From: Penaeus vannamei | Taxonomy: Eukaryota; Arthropoda; Malacostraca; Decapoda; Penaeidae | Assembly: GCF_042767895.1 (NCBI RefSeq) | Contig: NC_091574.1 | Location: 15,419,908-15,432,407, forward strand | DNA length: 12,500 bases | Direction of reading: 5' to 3' | In this document: positions 1-10,164 of the stretch, piece after piece | How positions within the stretch are numbered: the first letter of the stretch is position 1 | Layout of the letters: every line of letters begins with the position of its first letter | Notes under the pieces: generated by a model | The model's database searches: none | Told to the model about the DNA's origin: nothing | The model's input: only the letters and a program-made list of their open reading frames with translations | Program-made: the position numbers and the translations under genes

Positions 1-44
<44 letters not shown>

Positions 45-440
45 TAATACCAATAATGATAATAATGATTATAATAATAATAACAATGAGAATCACAATA
101 AGCATAATAACAAAAGCAATGAAATCAATAATGAAAACAATAATGACAATACTACTACTGCTTCTAATACTACTAAAAATAATAATGACAGGTATGATAC
201 TACCAATAATAATAGCTATTATTATGATAGCAAAAATGTCAATAAAATAATAAGGATAATACTCATAGTAATAATAAATAACAAAACAGCGATGCTAATG
301 ATAAGGTTATTAACATTAAAAACTATAATAGTATTGATATCTTTAGAGAGGATATTAGTAAAAACGATGATAGTAATAGTAATAATATTTATGATGTTGA
401 TTATAATGAGGAAGATGACGTAAGCATCTTCCACATTCAC
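1..440. repeat. Imperfect (AAT)n tract
   Basis: The first 41 bases are perfect (AAT)n. To about 440 the sequence stays A/T-rich with a trinucleotide rhythm broken by substitutions such as AAC, AAG, GAT and AGT. This is what an old microsatellite looks like after point mutation. The short Ile/Met-rich and Asn-rich frames it opens are by-products of the repeat and not genes. The tract runs off the left edge, so its true length is unknown. Confidence 0.9.
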
Positions 441-464
441 TATGATTGGCGTTGCCTAAAATGT

Positions 465-536
465 AAAAAAAAAAATAATAATAATAAAAAAATAAATAAA
501 TAAAAAATAAAGAAATCAATAAAAAAATAAAAATAG
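465..536. repeat. A-rich low-complexity tract
   Basis: Eleven consecutive A are followed by AAT and AAATA repeats. It could be a decayed poly(A) or A-rich tail of a retroposon pointing rightwards, or simply a side array of the AAT tract. No retroposon body can be recognised to its left, so the second reading is as likely. Confidence 0.6.
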
Positions 537-1095
537 TGAGTTGTATTTATTTGCTTTACACTTTAGGGAGTTTCATACTAAAAAGCATTTGTCAGAAAGC
601 AATTTTTAGTACTTTATCATTGTGTGTCAAATCCCAATAACGCCTTTTTATAGGGAAACGCAAATGGGATTTGTAGAATATGGCAAAAAGTTTTTGTCAT
701 GTTTAAAGATTCCACAAAATTATTTGGGAAAAAGTAGATTCACTGATAAAAACATTTAGGGTTTTTAACTCCGATACTGGGACGAAAATTAAAATGAATG
801 TGGTTTAGTAAAAGTTGAGCAAAATTGGGACAACAGAAATCAGAAGGAAGAAGTAACAAAACTGCTAATCCAGGGTTAAACTTTGGCGTTTGCTGGTCAG
901 CGAGATTCTACAAAATAAAATGAAGAATAAAGTCAAAGATATTTTCAGCGCGTCTTTTTAAGAATAGCAATTTGAAATCTGGAAATTTAATTCAACCCCA
1001 GAAATCCTGGAAATCTGAATCCAGATTGAAATGTTGCTTGATAATGCATTAGCATCGTGGAAGAAGAACGCGGGCTCATATGCATTCAAAGTTGT
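537..1095. other. Unassigned stretch between AAT and ATT arrays
   Basis: This is sequence of normal complexity and moderate A+T content. I see no convincing coding frame, no tRNA-like fold and no match to the modules found further right. A short degenerate repetition of a 'CTGGAAAT' type motif occurs around 978-1026. Nothing else is supported. Confidence 0.5.
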
Positions 1096-1533
1096 ATTCT
1101 TATTATTTTTATTATCATAATAATAATAATAATTATTATTATTATTATTATTATTACTATTATTATTATTATTTTTTATTATTATTATTATCATTACTAT
1201 AATAATAATAATAATAATAATAATAAGGATAATAATTATCATTATTATTATTAATATTATCATTATCATCATGTTTATCATTAAAATTATTATTATTATC
1301 ATTATCAATATCATCATCATCATGTTTATTATTATTAGAATTATTATCATAATCAATATCATCATCCTCATAATCATAATTATCAAGAGTATCATTATTT
1401 TTGTTTTCAATATTATCATTGTTGTTATTATTATTATCATTATTATTATTAGTAGTATTCCTATTAGTTATTGATATCAGTATGATTGTTAATCTTCTTA
1501 TTATTGGTGTTAGAATTTCCATTATTAGTAATA

Positions 1534-1568
<35 letters not shown>

Positions 1569-1640
1569 GTTATTATTACTATTATTATTAATATTTCTAT
1601 TACCATGTATCATCGTTATTTCTCTCATTATTCTTGATGA

Positions 1641-1689
<49 letters not shown>

Positions 1690-2500
1690 GTTGTTATTGT
1701 TATTATCATTACTAATTATTATTATTACCATTACTAATTATTATTATAATTATCATTATTAATAATGATAATAATAATAATTATTATTATTATTACTATT
1801 GTTATTATTACTATAATAATAATAATAATAATTATTATTATTAATATTATTATTATTATTATCATTATTATTATTATTTATTAATATCTTTTTTTTTACT
1901 ATCATTATTTTTAATATTATCATTGTCTTTATTGATATCCTCAATAATGTTAATATTATTATCATTATAATTATTATCATTATTATTATTTCTTATTATT
2001 ATTATTATTATTATTGTTATCATTATTATTATTAATGTCGTTATTTTTCTCAGAATTGTTATGACTATCATTATCATTATTGTCATTATTGTGTTCTTAT
2101 AGTCTTTATTTTTATCACTTGTATAATTAATATTAGTTATATTATTATTGCTACTACTTTTATTTTTGTCATTATCATTATCATTATTACTATTATCATT
2201 AAAATAATAATTGTTTTTATCATCGACATCATTGCCATAATTATCATTATTATTGTTATTATTATCCTTGCTATTATTAGTATTGTTATTATTATTATTA
2301 TTCTCATTATTGTCATTGGTATTTGTGTATCATTTGTATTATTATTATCATTATTATTATTACTGTTATTATTAACATCATTATCATTATTGTTATTATT
2401 AACATCATTATCATTATTGTTTTTATCATCATTGCAATCATTAACGTCATCATTATTACTATCAATATCATCAGTGTTCTATCATTAATTTTATTATAAC
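1096..2500. repeat. Long degenerate (ATT)n array
   Basis: About 1.4 kb is built almost wholly of ATT/TTA/TAT triplets with interspersed ATC, GTT and ATA. Short perfect runs of ATT survive near 1130-1155, 1537-1568 and 1645-1690. Several blocks switch to AAT/ATA on the same strand (about 1118-1133, 1200-1228, 1765-1785, 1813-1832), giving many small A/T palindromes. Poly-Ile, poly-Asn and poly-Tyr frames here are artefacts of the repeat. The mixture of decayed and perfect runs suggests repeated local re-expansion. Confidence 0.92.
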
Positions 2501-2529
2501 TACTGCCGTAATTATTTTTGCCAGATTTT

Positions 2530-2531
<2 letters not shown>

Positions 2532-2616
<85 letters not shown>
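2532..2616. repeat. (AT)n microsatellite
   Basis: About 42 uninterrupted AT dinucleotides with no substitution, in contrast to the decayed ATT array just upstream. Such purity implies a young or actively slipping array. It is also self-complementary and could extrude as a hairpin. Confidence 0.97.
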
Positions 2617-2619
<3 letters not shown>

Positions 2620-2857
2620 TTGCTTTAACTATCATTCTTGCTCTCTCACAACGAAGTAAATGAAATAATTACACTACAAAAGGAGACAAACTCTTTTGGC
2701 TCATGAAAAATTAAAACATCAAGATTATCTAATGATTTAATTAGATAATGGAATAATTTGAGTTACTTTGATCTTTTGACGTACAGATAAAGTCAGAACT
2801 TCAGCTAGCGAGGAGTAAATAACACTCTGGTGATATTTCATGTTTCCGTTATGTTTG

Positions 2858-2861
<4 letters not shown>
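2617..2861. other. Unique spacer between two (AT)n arrays
   Basis: About 245 bp of ordinary sequence with no coding frame or recognisable element. Its one clear structure is the 10-bp perfect inverted repeat listed separately at 2724-2749. Confidence 0.5.
2724..2749. repeat. Short perfect inverted repeat
   Basis: ATTATCTAAT (2724-2733) and its exact reverse complement ATTAGATAAT (2740-2749) are separated by six bases. The stem is ten base pairs with only two G-C pairs. A chance origin in A/T-rich DNA is quite possible. Confidence 0.7.
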
Positions 2862-2947
<86 letters not shown>

Positions 2948-3028
2948 CATGTATGTATGTATGTATGTATGTATCTATCAGTCTATTTATTTATCTGTCT
3001 ATTGAATTATCTATCTATCTATCTATAT
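2862..3028. repeat. Compound (AT)n-(ATGT)n-(ATCT)n microsatellite
   Basis: A pure (TA)n run (2862-2942) passes into ATGT/ATGC repeats (2941-2974), then into degenerate CTAT/TTAT units and a clean ATCT run (about 3008-3027). The gradation is that expected of tetranucleotides arising from a mutated dinucleotide array by slippage. The Tyr/Ile and Met/Tyr/Val frames across it are repeat artefacts. Confidence 0.95.
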
Positions 3029-3053
3029 AACTGTAAACAATTACGTAAAATAA

Positions 3054-3281
3054 TGAAACATTCGTTCCCACAGATTAAATTCAACTTTGTTTCTGTTAAC
3101 TTCTATAACATTCACTCTCTTTAAAAAGAGGACGCCTCTGCTCTCAAAACCATGTTCAAATACCGTATGTATCTTTAAATGTGCTAAATGTAATGCTACG
3201 TACATTGGATCGTCTACGCGAAGGTTCAAGCATAGAATACCTGAACATGTTGGTAAATCTATAAAACTTGCCTACCTTTGA
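3054..3281 (+). pseudogene. Penelope-like element remnant, GIY-YIG endonuclease region
   Basis: The conceptual product resembles the C-terminal part of Penelope-like retroelement polyproteins, where a short linker precedes a GIY-YIG nuclease thought to nick target DNA for retrotransposition. The second part (from about 3108, frame of 3087) contains a FKKRTPLL block where family members have an F-K-D-R-x-P-x-L-type block. A Cys-x2-Cys pair (CAKC) follows, then NATYIGSSTRRF and EHVGKS, which fit the Y-[IV]-G...R...EH-x-G-x-S pattern. The preceding segment (FPQIKFNFVSVNFYNIHSL) lies in another frame (frame of 2840) and ends at a stop at 3122-3124, so one frameshift at about 3105-3124 separates the two. 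The main frame stops at 3279-3281. No reverse transcriptase domain lies upstream because the microsatellite begins there. I read it as a short dead fragment. The family call is from recognised motifs and was not searched. Confidence 0.72.
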
Positions 3282-4399
<1,118 letters not shown>

Positions 4400-4400
<1 letters not shown>

Positions 4401-4679
4401 TAGTTCCCTTAACACGATAAGACTCTAAAAGGGTCTTTGCCGCAGTGTGTACGTTCTTCCTTCTGTTTCCATTCCTCAGTTCCAGATCTTGTAGACAGGG
4501 TCGCATCGAGTCGTTTCTCCTGTTATTTTTTTCCTCTTGGTCTTTTTTCTCCAATGTTCGTAGGTATGTCTTCTTCCTTTCTTTTTATTTTTTTCCATTC
4601 TATATTCTGTTCTTTCTCTTGTATCTCTGTTATTCTCTCTTTTTCTCTTTCACTCTCAAACATCTCTCTCTCGGGTCAC
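4400..4679. repeat. Module A, pyrimidine-rich block
   Basis: C+T rises strongly from about 4440 and contains TCTTTCT, CTCTCT and TTTTTCC words. It abuts module B at 4680. The inverted unit has a purine-rich block in the corresponding place (8356-8513), so position and composition match although base-by-base similarity is poor, as expected for rapidly slipping tracts. The overlapping Phe/Ser/Leu-rich frames of about 100 codons (4437-4753) reflect this composition. Confidence 0.55.
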
Positions 4680-5918
4680 ATTTTAGGCCAAAGCTGCTGC
4701 CTTATCTCAGAACAGCTTCTCCAAACCCATTTTTCATTTTTCGTGTAGCTTAGTGCTCGTTTTATGAAGAAAATTGGCTTAAGCAAATAGCGCTTTGATA
4801 TCGGCCATTATGCACACACGCTTTGACGAAATTACACGAAAGTAGTGGAAATATATTTGAAATACACGTGTGTACATGCAAACATGCGTTCTTGCATTCA
4901 TATGTATGCGTGGTTACATACACCTACTCTTGTATACACGGTACTACCCCCCCCCCCCCGTCTCTCTCTCTCTCTCACACACACACACAAGCAGAAAACC
5001 CCAAGCGCACGCACATCACAGGGACATTTCACAAACACGAAATCGCGTTTTCTATCCTCAGTAATAAAGGAATTATGCTCCGTTAAAACTACCACGAGAG
5101 AGATGGCTCATTTTTTTATATGAAGACTCAGTCCAGTTTCGAAATCAAAGGCTGTTTTTTTCGTTTTTATATTATGATTTTTGTGGAATGGGGGGAAGGG
5201 GTCGTCAAGTGGAATTTCCTTTGATCTTATACGTGGCGGATTAATCTCTATTCTTATGCTTCTTTCTCTCTCTCTCCCACCCTCCCTATTTCTCTCTCTC
5301 TTCCTTCCTTCCTTCTCTTTTTTTCTCGTTCGCGCTCGCGTTTTCTGTCTTTGTCTGTCTGTTATGCCCGAGGGTGTGAGACGCTAACCTGTGAAATTTG
5401 ATAAGAGACAACAGAACGGTAAACAGAACGAGATGACAGAACTGAATTTCTACATATATACTCCATATTCTATCGTGGGTCTTCCAGCTACGCAGTATAA
5501 TCATCGCTAGCCTTTCAATGGGATGTTACAAGCTCCTCAATCTCCATCGTAAACATACCCAAGGGTGACACACTTGCATATTGCTTACCTGAACAGAATC
5601 TCCGAAATCGCTCCCTCAATTTCATTGGACGATGAGAAGGAAACGGAAGTGAGGCATTGGTTTCTATGAAGCTTTACCGAAGTAGTGTACACAAGCAAAT
5701 CCAGTCATTCTGGTGAAGTATGAGGGATTAGGTTGGATGCATCGGTGAATTAGGGACGTATGGACCAGCTGAAAGGCAGATTCGGATTCTTCGCTTTGTA
5801 GTTCTCTTCGCACTTTTCTCTTCGTTTCTTGTAGATGTGTGTTTATTCTCCAGATCTTCCAGATGCCAAATTCTTACAGGGACACGATGTCAGAGATTTG
5901 GGGGTTGTTAAGGCGATC
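4680..5918 (+). repeat. Modules B+C, left arm of 1.24-kb inverted repeat
   Basis: This arm is the imperfect reverse complement of 7114-8355. Matches run in order from the outer end (TTTTAGGCCAAAGCTGC here against GCAGCTTTGGCCTAAAA ending near 8354), through the blocks around 4770-4860 and 5190-5230, to CAGAGATTTGG near 5891. The longest identical block I see is 36 bases (5759-5794 against 7224-7259). Gaps and substitutions are common elsewhere and simple repeats differ between arms. There is no conserved reading frame. I infer a repetitive element copied in inverted orientation. Confidence 0.88.
4947..4989. repeat. (C)13(TC)n(AC)n compound microsatellite
   Basis: A run of 13 C (4947-4959) is followed by (TC)n and (AC)n. 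The homologous position of the other arm (around 8070-8110) has only an imperfect GTGTGCGTGCG-type tract with no poly-C, so the array grew after the arms separated. Confidence 0.9.
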
Positions 5919-5950
5919 GTATATACTCACTTTAAGGCGTATGAGTTGCG
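5464..5950 (+). repeat. Module C, copy 1
   Basis: This is the first of at least five copies. It matches copy 4 (10521-10960) over most of its length, including a 78-base stretch (5591-5668 against 10596-10673) with a single mismatch. It matches copy 2 (7114-7545) in reverse complement and is more distantly related to copies 3 and 5. The frame open in copy 4 has an in-frame TGA here at 5746-5748, so the conservation is not explained by protein coding in that frame. Confidence 0.85.
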
Positions 5951-6094
5951 TCAGTGTTGGTGAACATTTATAGGTGGAAGACTAAACTTCCTTGTTACTA
6001 TAGGTGCTCTTTTGTGTATGTCATTATTATTATTATTTTTTTTTTTTGTTAGTTGTTCCTTCTATATTGATATTGAATGTCTTATGTTGAATGC

Positions 6095-6340
6095 GTCGTA
6101 TGAGTCTTAGATAAAGGATATATAAATAGGTAGATAGATGGGTATTCAGTATGAAAGACTGAGCCACTTCTTTCTATTCAATGGTATACATAAATATTCT
6201 GCTCTGCCATTAAAAGTTTTGCGTATACGTGGCACCCTTATAATCCTTGAATAGAGCACTAATAATGCTTATTTTCATCATAAATAGAAAAGATGGATGG
6301 AATACCACAAATATTTCGCTGTTTCAGGCCAATAGATTCC
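6095..6340 (+). repeat. Module D, copy following C copy 1
   Basis: It carries the block GGTAGATAGATGGGTATTCAG near 6129 and the block AGATGGATGGAATACCACAA near 6291. The same blocks occur inverted at 9068-9250. The stretch ATTCAATGGTATACATAAAT is shared with 11155-11175. Relative to the D copies at 10165-10505 and 11090-11400 it lacks about 150 bp between the TTCTGCTCT and ACGTGGCAC words, so either this copy has a deletion or the other two share an insertion. Confidence 0.75.
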
Positions 6341-6399
6341 TCTTGATGACAGTTTTATTTTAAATGCTGGATTTTATGTGTAATATATATGTAAATGAT

Positions 6400-6745
6400 T
6401 GTTGTCGGATACATTTTTGAATAGCAACTGAGCTTTAAAGTATAATTACGGTAGGTTATATGGCCACGTTTAAAGACCACCCTCCCCCCCCAAAAAAAAA
6501 AATGGCATCAAAATTTAAATGAATACAATTATTAGTATCACCTTTTTCCTGGGGACACTTGATATAAATTTTCACTATCAATGTTCGTGTGCATGAGCGT
6601 ATATTTGTCTGTCTGTGTTTGAATTTGAGTATATACGTGCGTAACTTTTTATCAAGAACGCAATCAAGTGTAAAGTAAGAACAAAAAGTACACAGAAAAA
6701 TATTTGAATGAATTTCCACAAAATCAGCAGTGCCCTGAATCGATC
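6400..6745 (+). repeat. Module E, plus copy
   Basis: It matches the reverse complement of 8514-9040: TATAATTACGGTAGGTTATAT (near 6440) against 8985-9012, ATGTTCGTGTGCATGAGCGTA (near 6580) against 8880-8900, and AATTTCCACAAAATCAGCAG (near 6711) against 8530-8550. It has only one diverged equivalent of the 32-bp minisatellite unit (about 6608-6639). It contains CCTCCCCCCCC followed by about eleven A (6482-6502) and is followed by an 11-base C run (6747-6757). Confidence 0.75.
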
Positions 6746-6759
6746 GCCCCCCCCCCCAT

Positions 6760-7113
6760 TTCTCTCTATAATTAAAATTAGTATAAAAAGGTCTATGCAC
6801 TACAGCCGTTGCGCTGAATATGCAACGTTTATATAAACTCTAGACATATTTTGAAGGGATGTCGTTAAGACATCATTATCGACTTTTTTCTTTACTATTA
6901 ACATAAGAAATGTTTCGGAATCCTTCTTACAACAGAAATATCACGACGGTTTAATTCATGAAAATGTATTATTTATGCTACAGTACGGCTGAATTTCAAA
7001 CCGAAAATAATAAATAAATAAAATAAAAACAACGCTATCCATCACCACAGGAATAAACCGAAAGTATATTTCAGAGATGCAACAAAAGAATATAAACAAG
7101 CGGATTTTGTCTT
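6760..7113. other. Unassigned spacer between opposed units
   Basis: This A/T-rich stretch has no counterpart that I can align elsewhere in the window. It contains small hairpins, GATGTC-N5-GACATC at about 6859 and CGTTGC-N9-GCAACG at about 6806, both short enough to be chance. It marks the point where repeat orientation switches from plus to minus. Confidence 0.45.
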
Positions 7114-8355
7114 CGACCTCCTAATACTGCCAAATCTCTGACACTTTCCAAGTTTTGACATCTGGAATATCTGGAGATTAAACCCATATCTACAAGCAGA
7201 GAAACGTGTGAAGAAACTGCAATGCGAAGAATCCGAATCTGCCTTTCAGCTGGTCCATATGTCCCTAATTCACCGGTGGATTCTACCTAATCCTTTATAC
7301 TTCCTTGGAATGATTGGGTTTGCGTCTGTATATTCCTTTGTAAAAGCGACAGAAACCAGAAACTGAATCCTGTGTCCTCCTCATCGCCCAGTGAAGCCGA
7401 GGGAGCGGTTTCGGAGATTCTGCTAAAGTAAGCGAACTGGGTATGCTTACGGCAGAAAATGAGAACCTTGTAACATTCCAGTGAAAGGCTAGCGATGATT
7501 GTACTACGTAGCTGGAAGACCCACGATAGAGTATGAAGTATATATGTAGAAATTCAGTTGTGTTCTCCGTTCTGTTTTCACTTATTAATTTGCACAGATT
7601 AGCGCTGCATGAGACGTAGACGCAGCTGCCTCACACCCTCGGGCATAGCGACAACAAAATAAAATAGAAAAGAGAGGCAAACATAGAAAACGCGCTCGCA
7701 GGAGAGAGGAAAGAAGGAAGGAAGAAGAAAGAAAGAAAGGAAAAGAGGGAGAGAGAGAGAGAGAGGCAGACAGAGAGAAAAGGAGAGGGAGAGAGAGAGA
7801 GAGAGAAGGAGAGGGGGGGGGGGAGAGAGTAATTCACCATTATATGATCAAAGGACATTCCACTTGACGACCCCTTCCCACACAAAAAAGAAAGAAACAA
7901 AACAAAAACGAAAAAAAAACTTTAGTGCTTTGATTTCGAAACTAGACCAAGTCTTGATATAAAAAATGTGCGCCGTCTCTCAGTGTAATTTTAACAAAGC
8001 ATAACTCAATTTCGTTTATTACTGAGGATAGAAAACGCAATTTCGTCTTTATGAACTGTCCTTCTGCTTGTGTGCGTGCGTGCCTGTGTGAGTATGCGTG
8101 TATGTGAGCCTTCGTCTATATAAGGGTCATGTATATGAATGCATGTGTGCATGTCCATTCCTGCATTTACAAATATATTTCCACTACTTTTCTTTAATTT
8201 CCTCAAAGCGTATGTGTATTACGGCCGAAATCACATCGCTATTTGCCTAAGCCAATTTCCTTCTCCTTCATAAAGCGAACACTCAGCTACACGAAAAATG
8301 AGAAACGGGTTTGGAGAAGCTGTTCCGAGATAAGGCCGCAGCTTTGGCCTAAAAT
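7114..8355 (-). repeat. Modules C'+B', right arm of 1.24-kb inverted repeat
   Basis: This is the partner of 4680-5918. On the minus strand it reads B then C. Inner homology fades near 7114 (GGTCG-type word on the minus strand) and outer homology ends at 8355. The C' part (7114-7545) is copy 2 of module C and is clearly more diverged from copy 1 than copy 4 is. Purine-rich slippage tracts replace the left arm's short CT runs at 7675-7830. Confidence 0.88.
7680..7829. repeat. Purine-rich (GA)n/(GAAA)n tract with G11
   Basis: Nearly 150 bases are almost purely A and G on the plus strand: AAGG/GAAA words, then (GA)n, then eleven G (7813-7823), then AGAGAG. The equivalent part of the left arm (about 5250-5325) is a shorter, less regular CT tract. 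Minus-strand Ser/Leu/Pro frames here are artefacts. Confidence 0.9.
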
Positions 8356-8513
8356 ATTGCTTGGAGAAGGCCTGCACTTTTTGCGAAGCCCCAAAGAAAA
8401 GAAAGAGGATTGGAGGAAGACAGAGAGAGAGAGAGAGACTGAGACTGAGGGAGAGGGAGAGGGAGAAAGAGACAGAGACAGAGGGAGAGAGGAAGGGAGG
8501 AAGAGATAGAGAG
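8356..8513 (-). repeat. Module A', purine-rich block
   Basis: GA-, GAGACTGAGACT- and GGGAGA-type repeats (mostly 8395-8513) join module B' to module E'. It is the positional counterpart of the pyrimidine block at 4400-4679. The Arg/Glu-rich frames are compositional. Confidence 0.6.
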
Positions 8514-9260
8514 CTACATCAATTTAGGTCATTGCCAATCTTGTGGAAACTCATTTAAATATTTATTGTACCTTTTATCTTTACTGCATTTTAATCATAC
8601 AGCTGATTGCGTTCTTGTTAAATGCACACGTAGATAGATTTATCATAGAGACACAAGAGTAACCAAATAGACAGACATATAGACACAAGAGTAACCAAAT
8701 AGACAGACATATAGACACAAGAGTAACCAAATAGACAGACATATAGACACAAGAGTAACCAAATAGACAGACATATAGACACAAGAGTAACCAAATAGAC
8801 AGACATATAGACACAAGAGTAACCAAACAGACAGACATATAGACACAAGAGTAACCAAATAGACAGACAGACAATTATACGCACATATACACGAACATCG
8901 ACACTAGTACTAAAGTTTATATTAAATGTCCCCCCTCCCCCCAAAAAATAATTGATCATTTGGTGCTATTTTTTAGAACAATAAGCGTGGCTATATAACT
9001 TACCGTAATTATAATCTAAAACTCTGTACATATTCAAAAATAAAGCTTGTTAAAAAATAATTCATTGGACAGAGATATTTGTGGCAATCCATCCATCTTT
9101 TATGATTAATGGTATCATAATTGTAGTAATAAAGAGTGATAATATCAATCACAACATTTTTATCATGTAAATGGCTTTAAGTCCGATGTAGATTTAGCGC
9201 TTTCTGTCACTGAGTATTTTATCTATCCATCTATCTGTCTACCTCTCTCGCTTTCTCAGT
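8514..9260 (-). repeat. Modules E'+D', inverted copy
   Basis: Read on the minus strand this is D then E, matching 6095-6745 in the same order. The D' part (9068-9260) carries CCATCCATCTTTT and CTATCCATCTATCTGTCTAC in reverse orientation to 6129-6300. The E' part is lengthened by the seven-copy minisatellite at 8648-8872. The piece 9065-9260 also serves as the outer end of the large palindrome to the right. Confidence 0.75.
8648..8872. repeat. 32-bp minisatellite, seven copies
   Basis: The unit contains AGACACAAGAGTAACCAAAT and AGACAGACATAT. The marker GAGTAACC recurs exactly every 32 bases (8657, 8689, 8721, 8753, 8785, 8817, 8849). Copies are identical apart from one C-for-T change in the sixth unit and changes at the two ends. 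None of the three minus-strand frames meets a stop in the unit, so three overlapping frames of 71-113 codons appear, but a 32-bp unit cycles through all frames and this is not evidence of coding. The homogeneity implies recent expansion. Confidence 0.97.
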
Positions 9261-9329
9261 CCAGGTCTGTTTCTCTCTTCCTTTGTTCTGTTGTGTATAT
9301 ATTATCGTGTCCAAGCTGTGTCTCATACA

Positions 9330-9690
9330 GAGCTATTCTCTTCGAAATCTTTAAGGGCTAATTTTGTGTGACAATATACGCCATATTCTACCAGGGGTCA
9401 AGCCTGTCGCAGAAATGTTACACGGTCTCCAGCCTCGATCATAAGCATGACCAATGGCGGCACATTTGCGGTTCGATTAGTTTAACACAAGCTCGGAAAT
9501 CGCTGCTTCAGTTTTCTAGGTCGACAAGAAGGAAACCGGAATGAAATATTAGTTTCTAAGTAGCTATATGTTTACCGGGAAATGTACGCATGAAAATTAA
9601 CAGCGTTTGTGAAGGATGTGGGACTGGGTAGAATTCGTCACGGAATTGCGGATATATTAAACAGTGAAATGTATTATCGTTGCTTTATAA
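9330..9690 (+). repeat. Module C, copy 3 (diverged)
   Basis: It is alignable to copy 1 from CCATATTCTACC (9388) through GGAAATCGCTGCTTCAG (about 9496), GAAGGAAACCGGAATG and GGACTGGGTAGAATTCGTCA, but with many changes. It is closer to copy 5 on the other palindrome arm. Copies 3 and 5 therefore form a second subfamily of module C. Confidence 0.7.
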
Positions 9691-10164
9691 TTTCCTTCAG
9701 CTCCTATTTGTGCGGCTACTGCAAAAATACGCGAAATGTTAACATAAACGTGGCACTTATTAGCCTCGAATACGGATAAAGACACACTTGGTGCGTAAAG
9801 GGCTTTCTTTAGCAGTTGTTCACGAGACACTCTGTGGCTGGTTATTCATTTCCGTGAAACACGCGCTTGTAGTTGTACATGTAGTGTTTGTAATTTGTAA
9901 TTATCTTTTTACCAGTATTATTCTGGGCTGTGTCCGTTTCTTTACTTATGATTTACTCTCTTATCCTTGTATATCACTTGATGTAAGCGAAGAACAATAT
10001 TATTAAGTCTCTCTATATTTTTTTTGAGGCAGAACACAAATTCATAAGAAATTAGCGACCTGGTCAGCACATGCTGATGGTGATATTCATTTGGATTTCT
10101 AGATTTTACCGTAACGGAATAATGTCTGCTAATGGTGTTTATTTAATTAATTAATTTTGTGGTG
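9691..10164. other. Segment X of the palindrome arm
   Basis: This joins C copy 3 to the inner D'. It includes a small D-like word group (ACATAAACGTGGCACTTATTAG, near 9744) and then sequence whose only relative is the mirrored segment at 11465-11760. A 72-codon frame (9788-10006) exists, but its mirror copy shows no corresponding open frame and I recognise no domain. It is probably non-coding. Confidence 0.55.

Noticed and set aside
958..1980. Several frames of 60-160 codons made of Ile, Asn, Tyr or Met
   Set aside because: They are direct translations of degenerate ATT/AAT repeat in six frames.
4437..4753. Two overlapping plus-strand frames of about 100 codons rich in Phe, Ser and Leu, resembling membrane proteins
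   Set aside because: The composition follows from the C/T-rich block, and two frames look alike for the same reason.
6482..6502. C-run/A-run in module E as an inverted counterpart of the C6-T-C6-A6 tract at 8930-8946
   Set aside because: The two are on the same strand although the surrounding homology is inverted, and when aligned they fall at different positions, so the likeness is coincidental.
6456..6800. 114-codon minus-strand frame
   Set aside because: It lies within module E, crosses poly-A/poly-C runs (poly-Phe and Gly on that strand), and has no counterpart frame in the inverted copy at 8514-9040.
8648..8872. Regularly spaced direct repeats as a possible CRISPR array
   Set aside because: The units abut with no unique spacers, the copies are tandem, and the surroundings are eukaryotic.
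8581..8959. Three overlapping minus-strand open frames (71-113 codons) with a repeated Leu/Cys/Tyr-rich peptide
   Set aside because: They come entirely from the 32-bp minisatellite, which has no stop in any minus frame and is not a multiple of three. No non-repetitive domain is attached.
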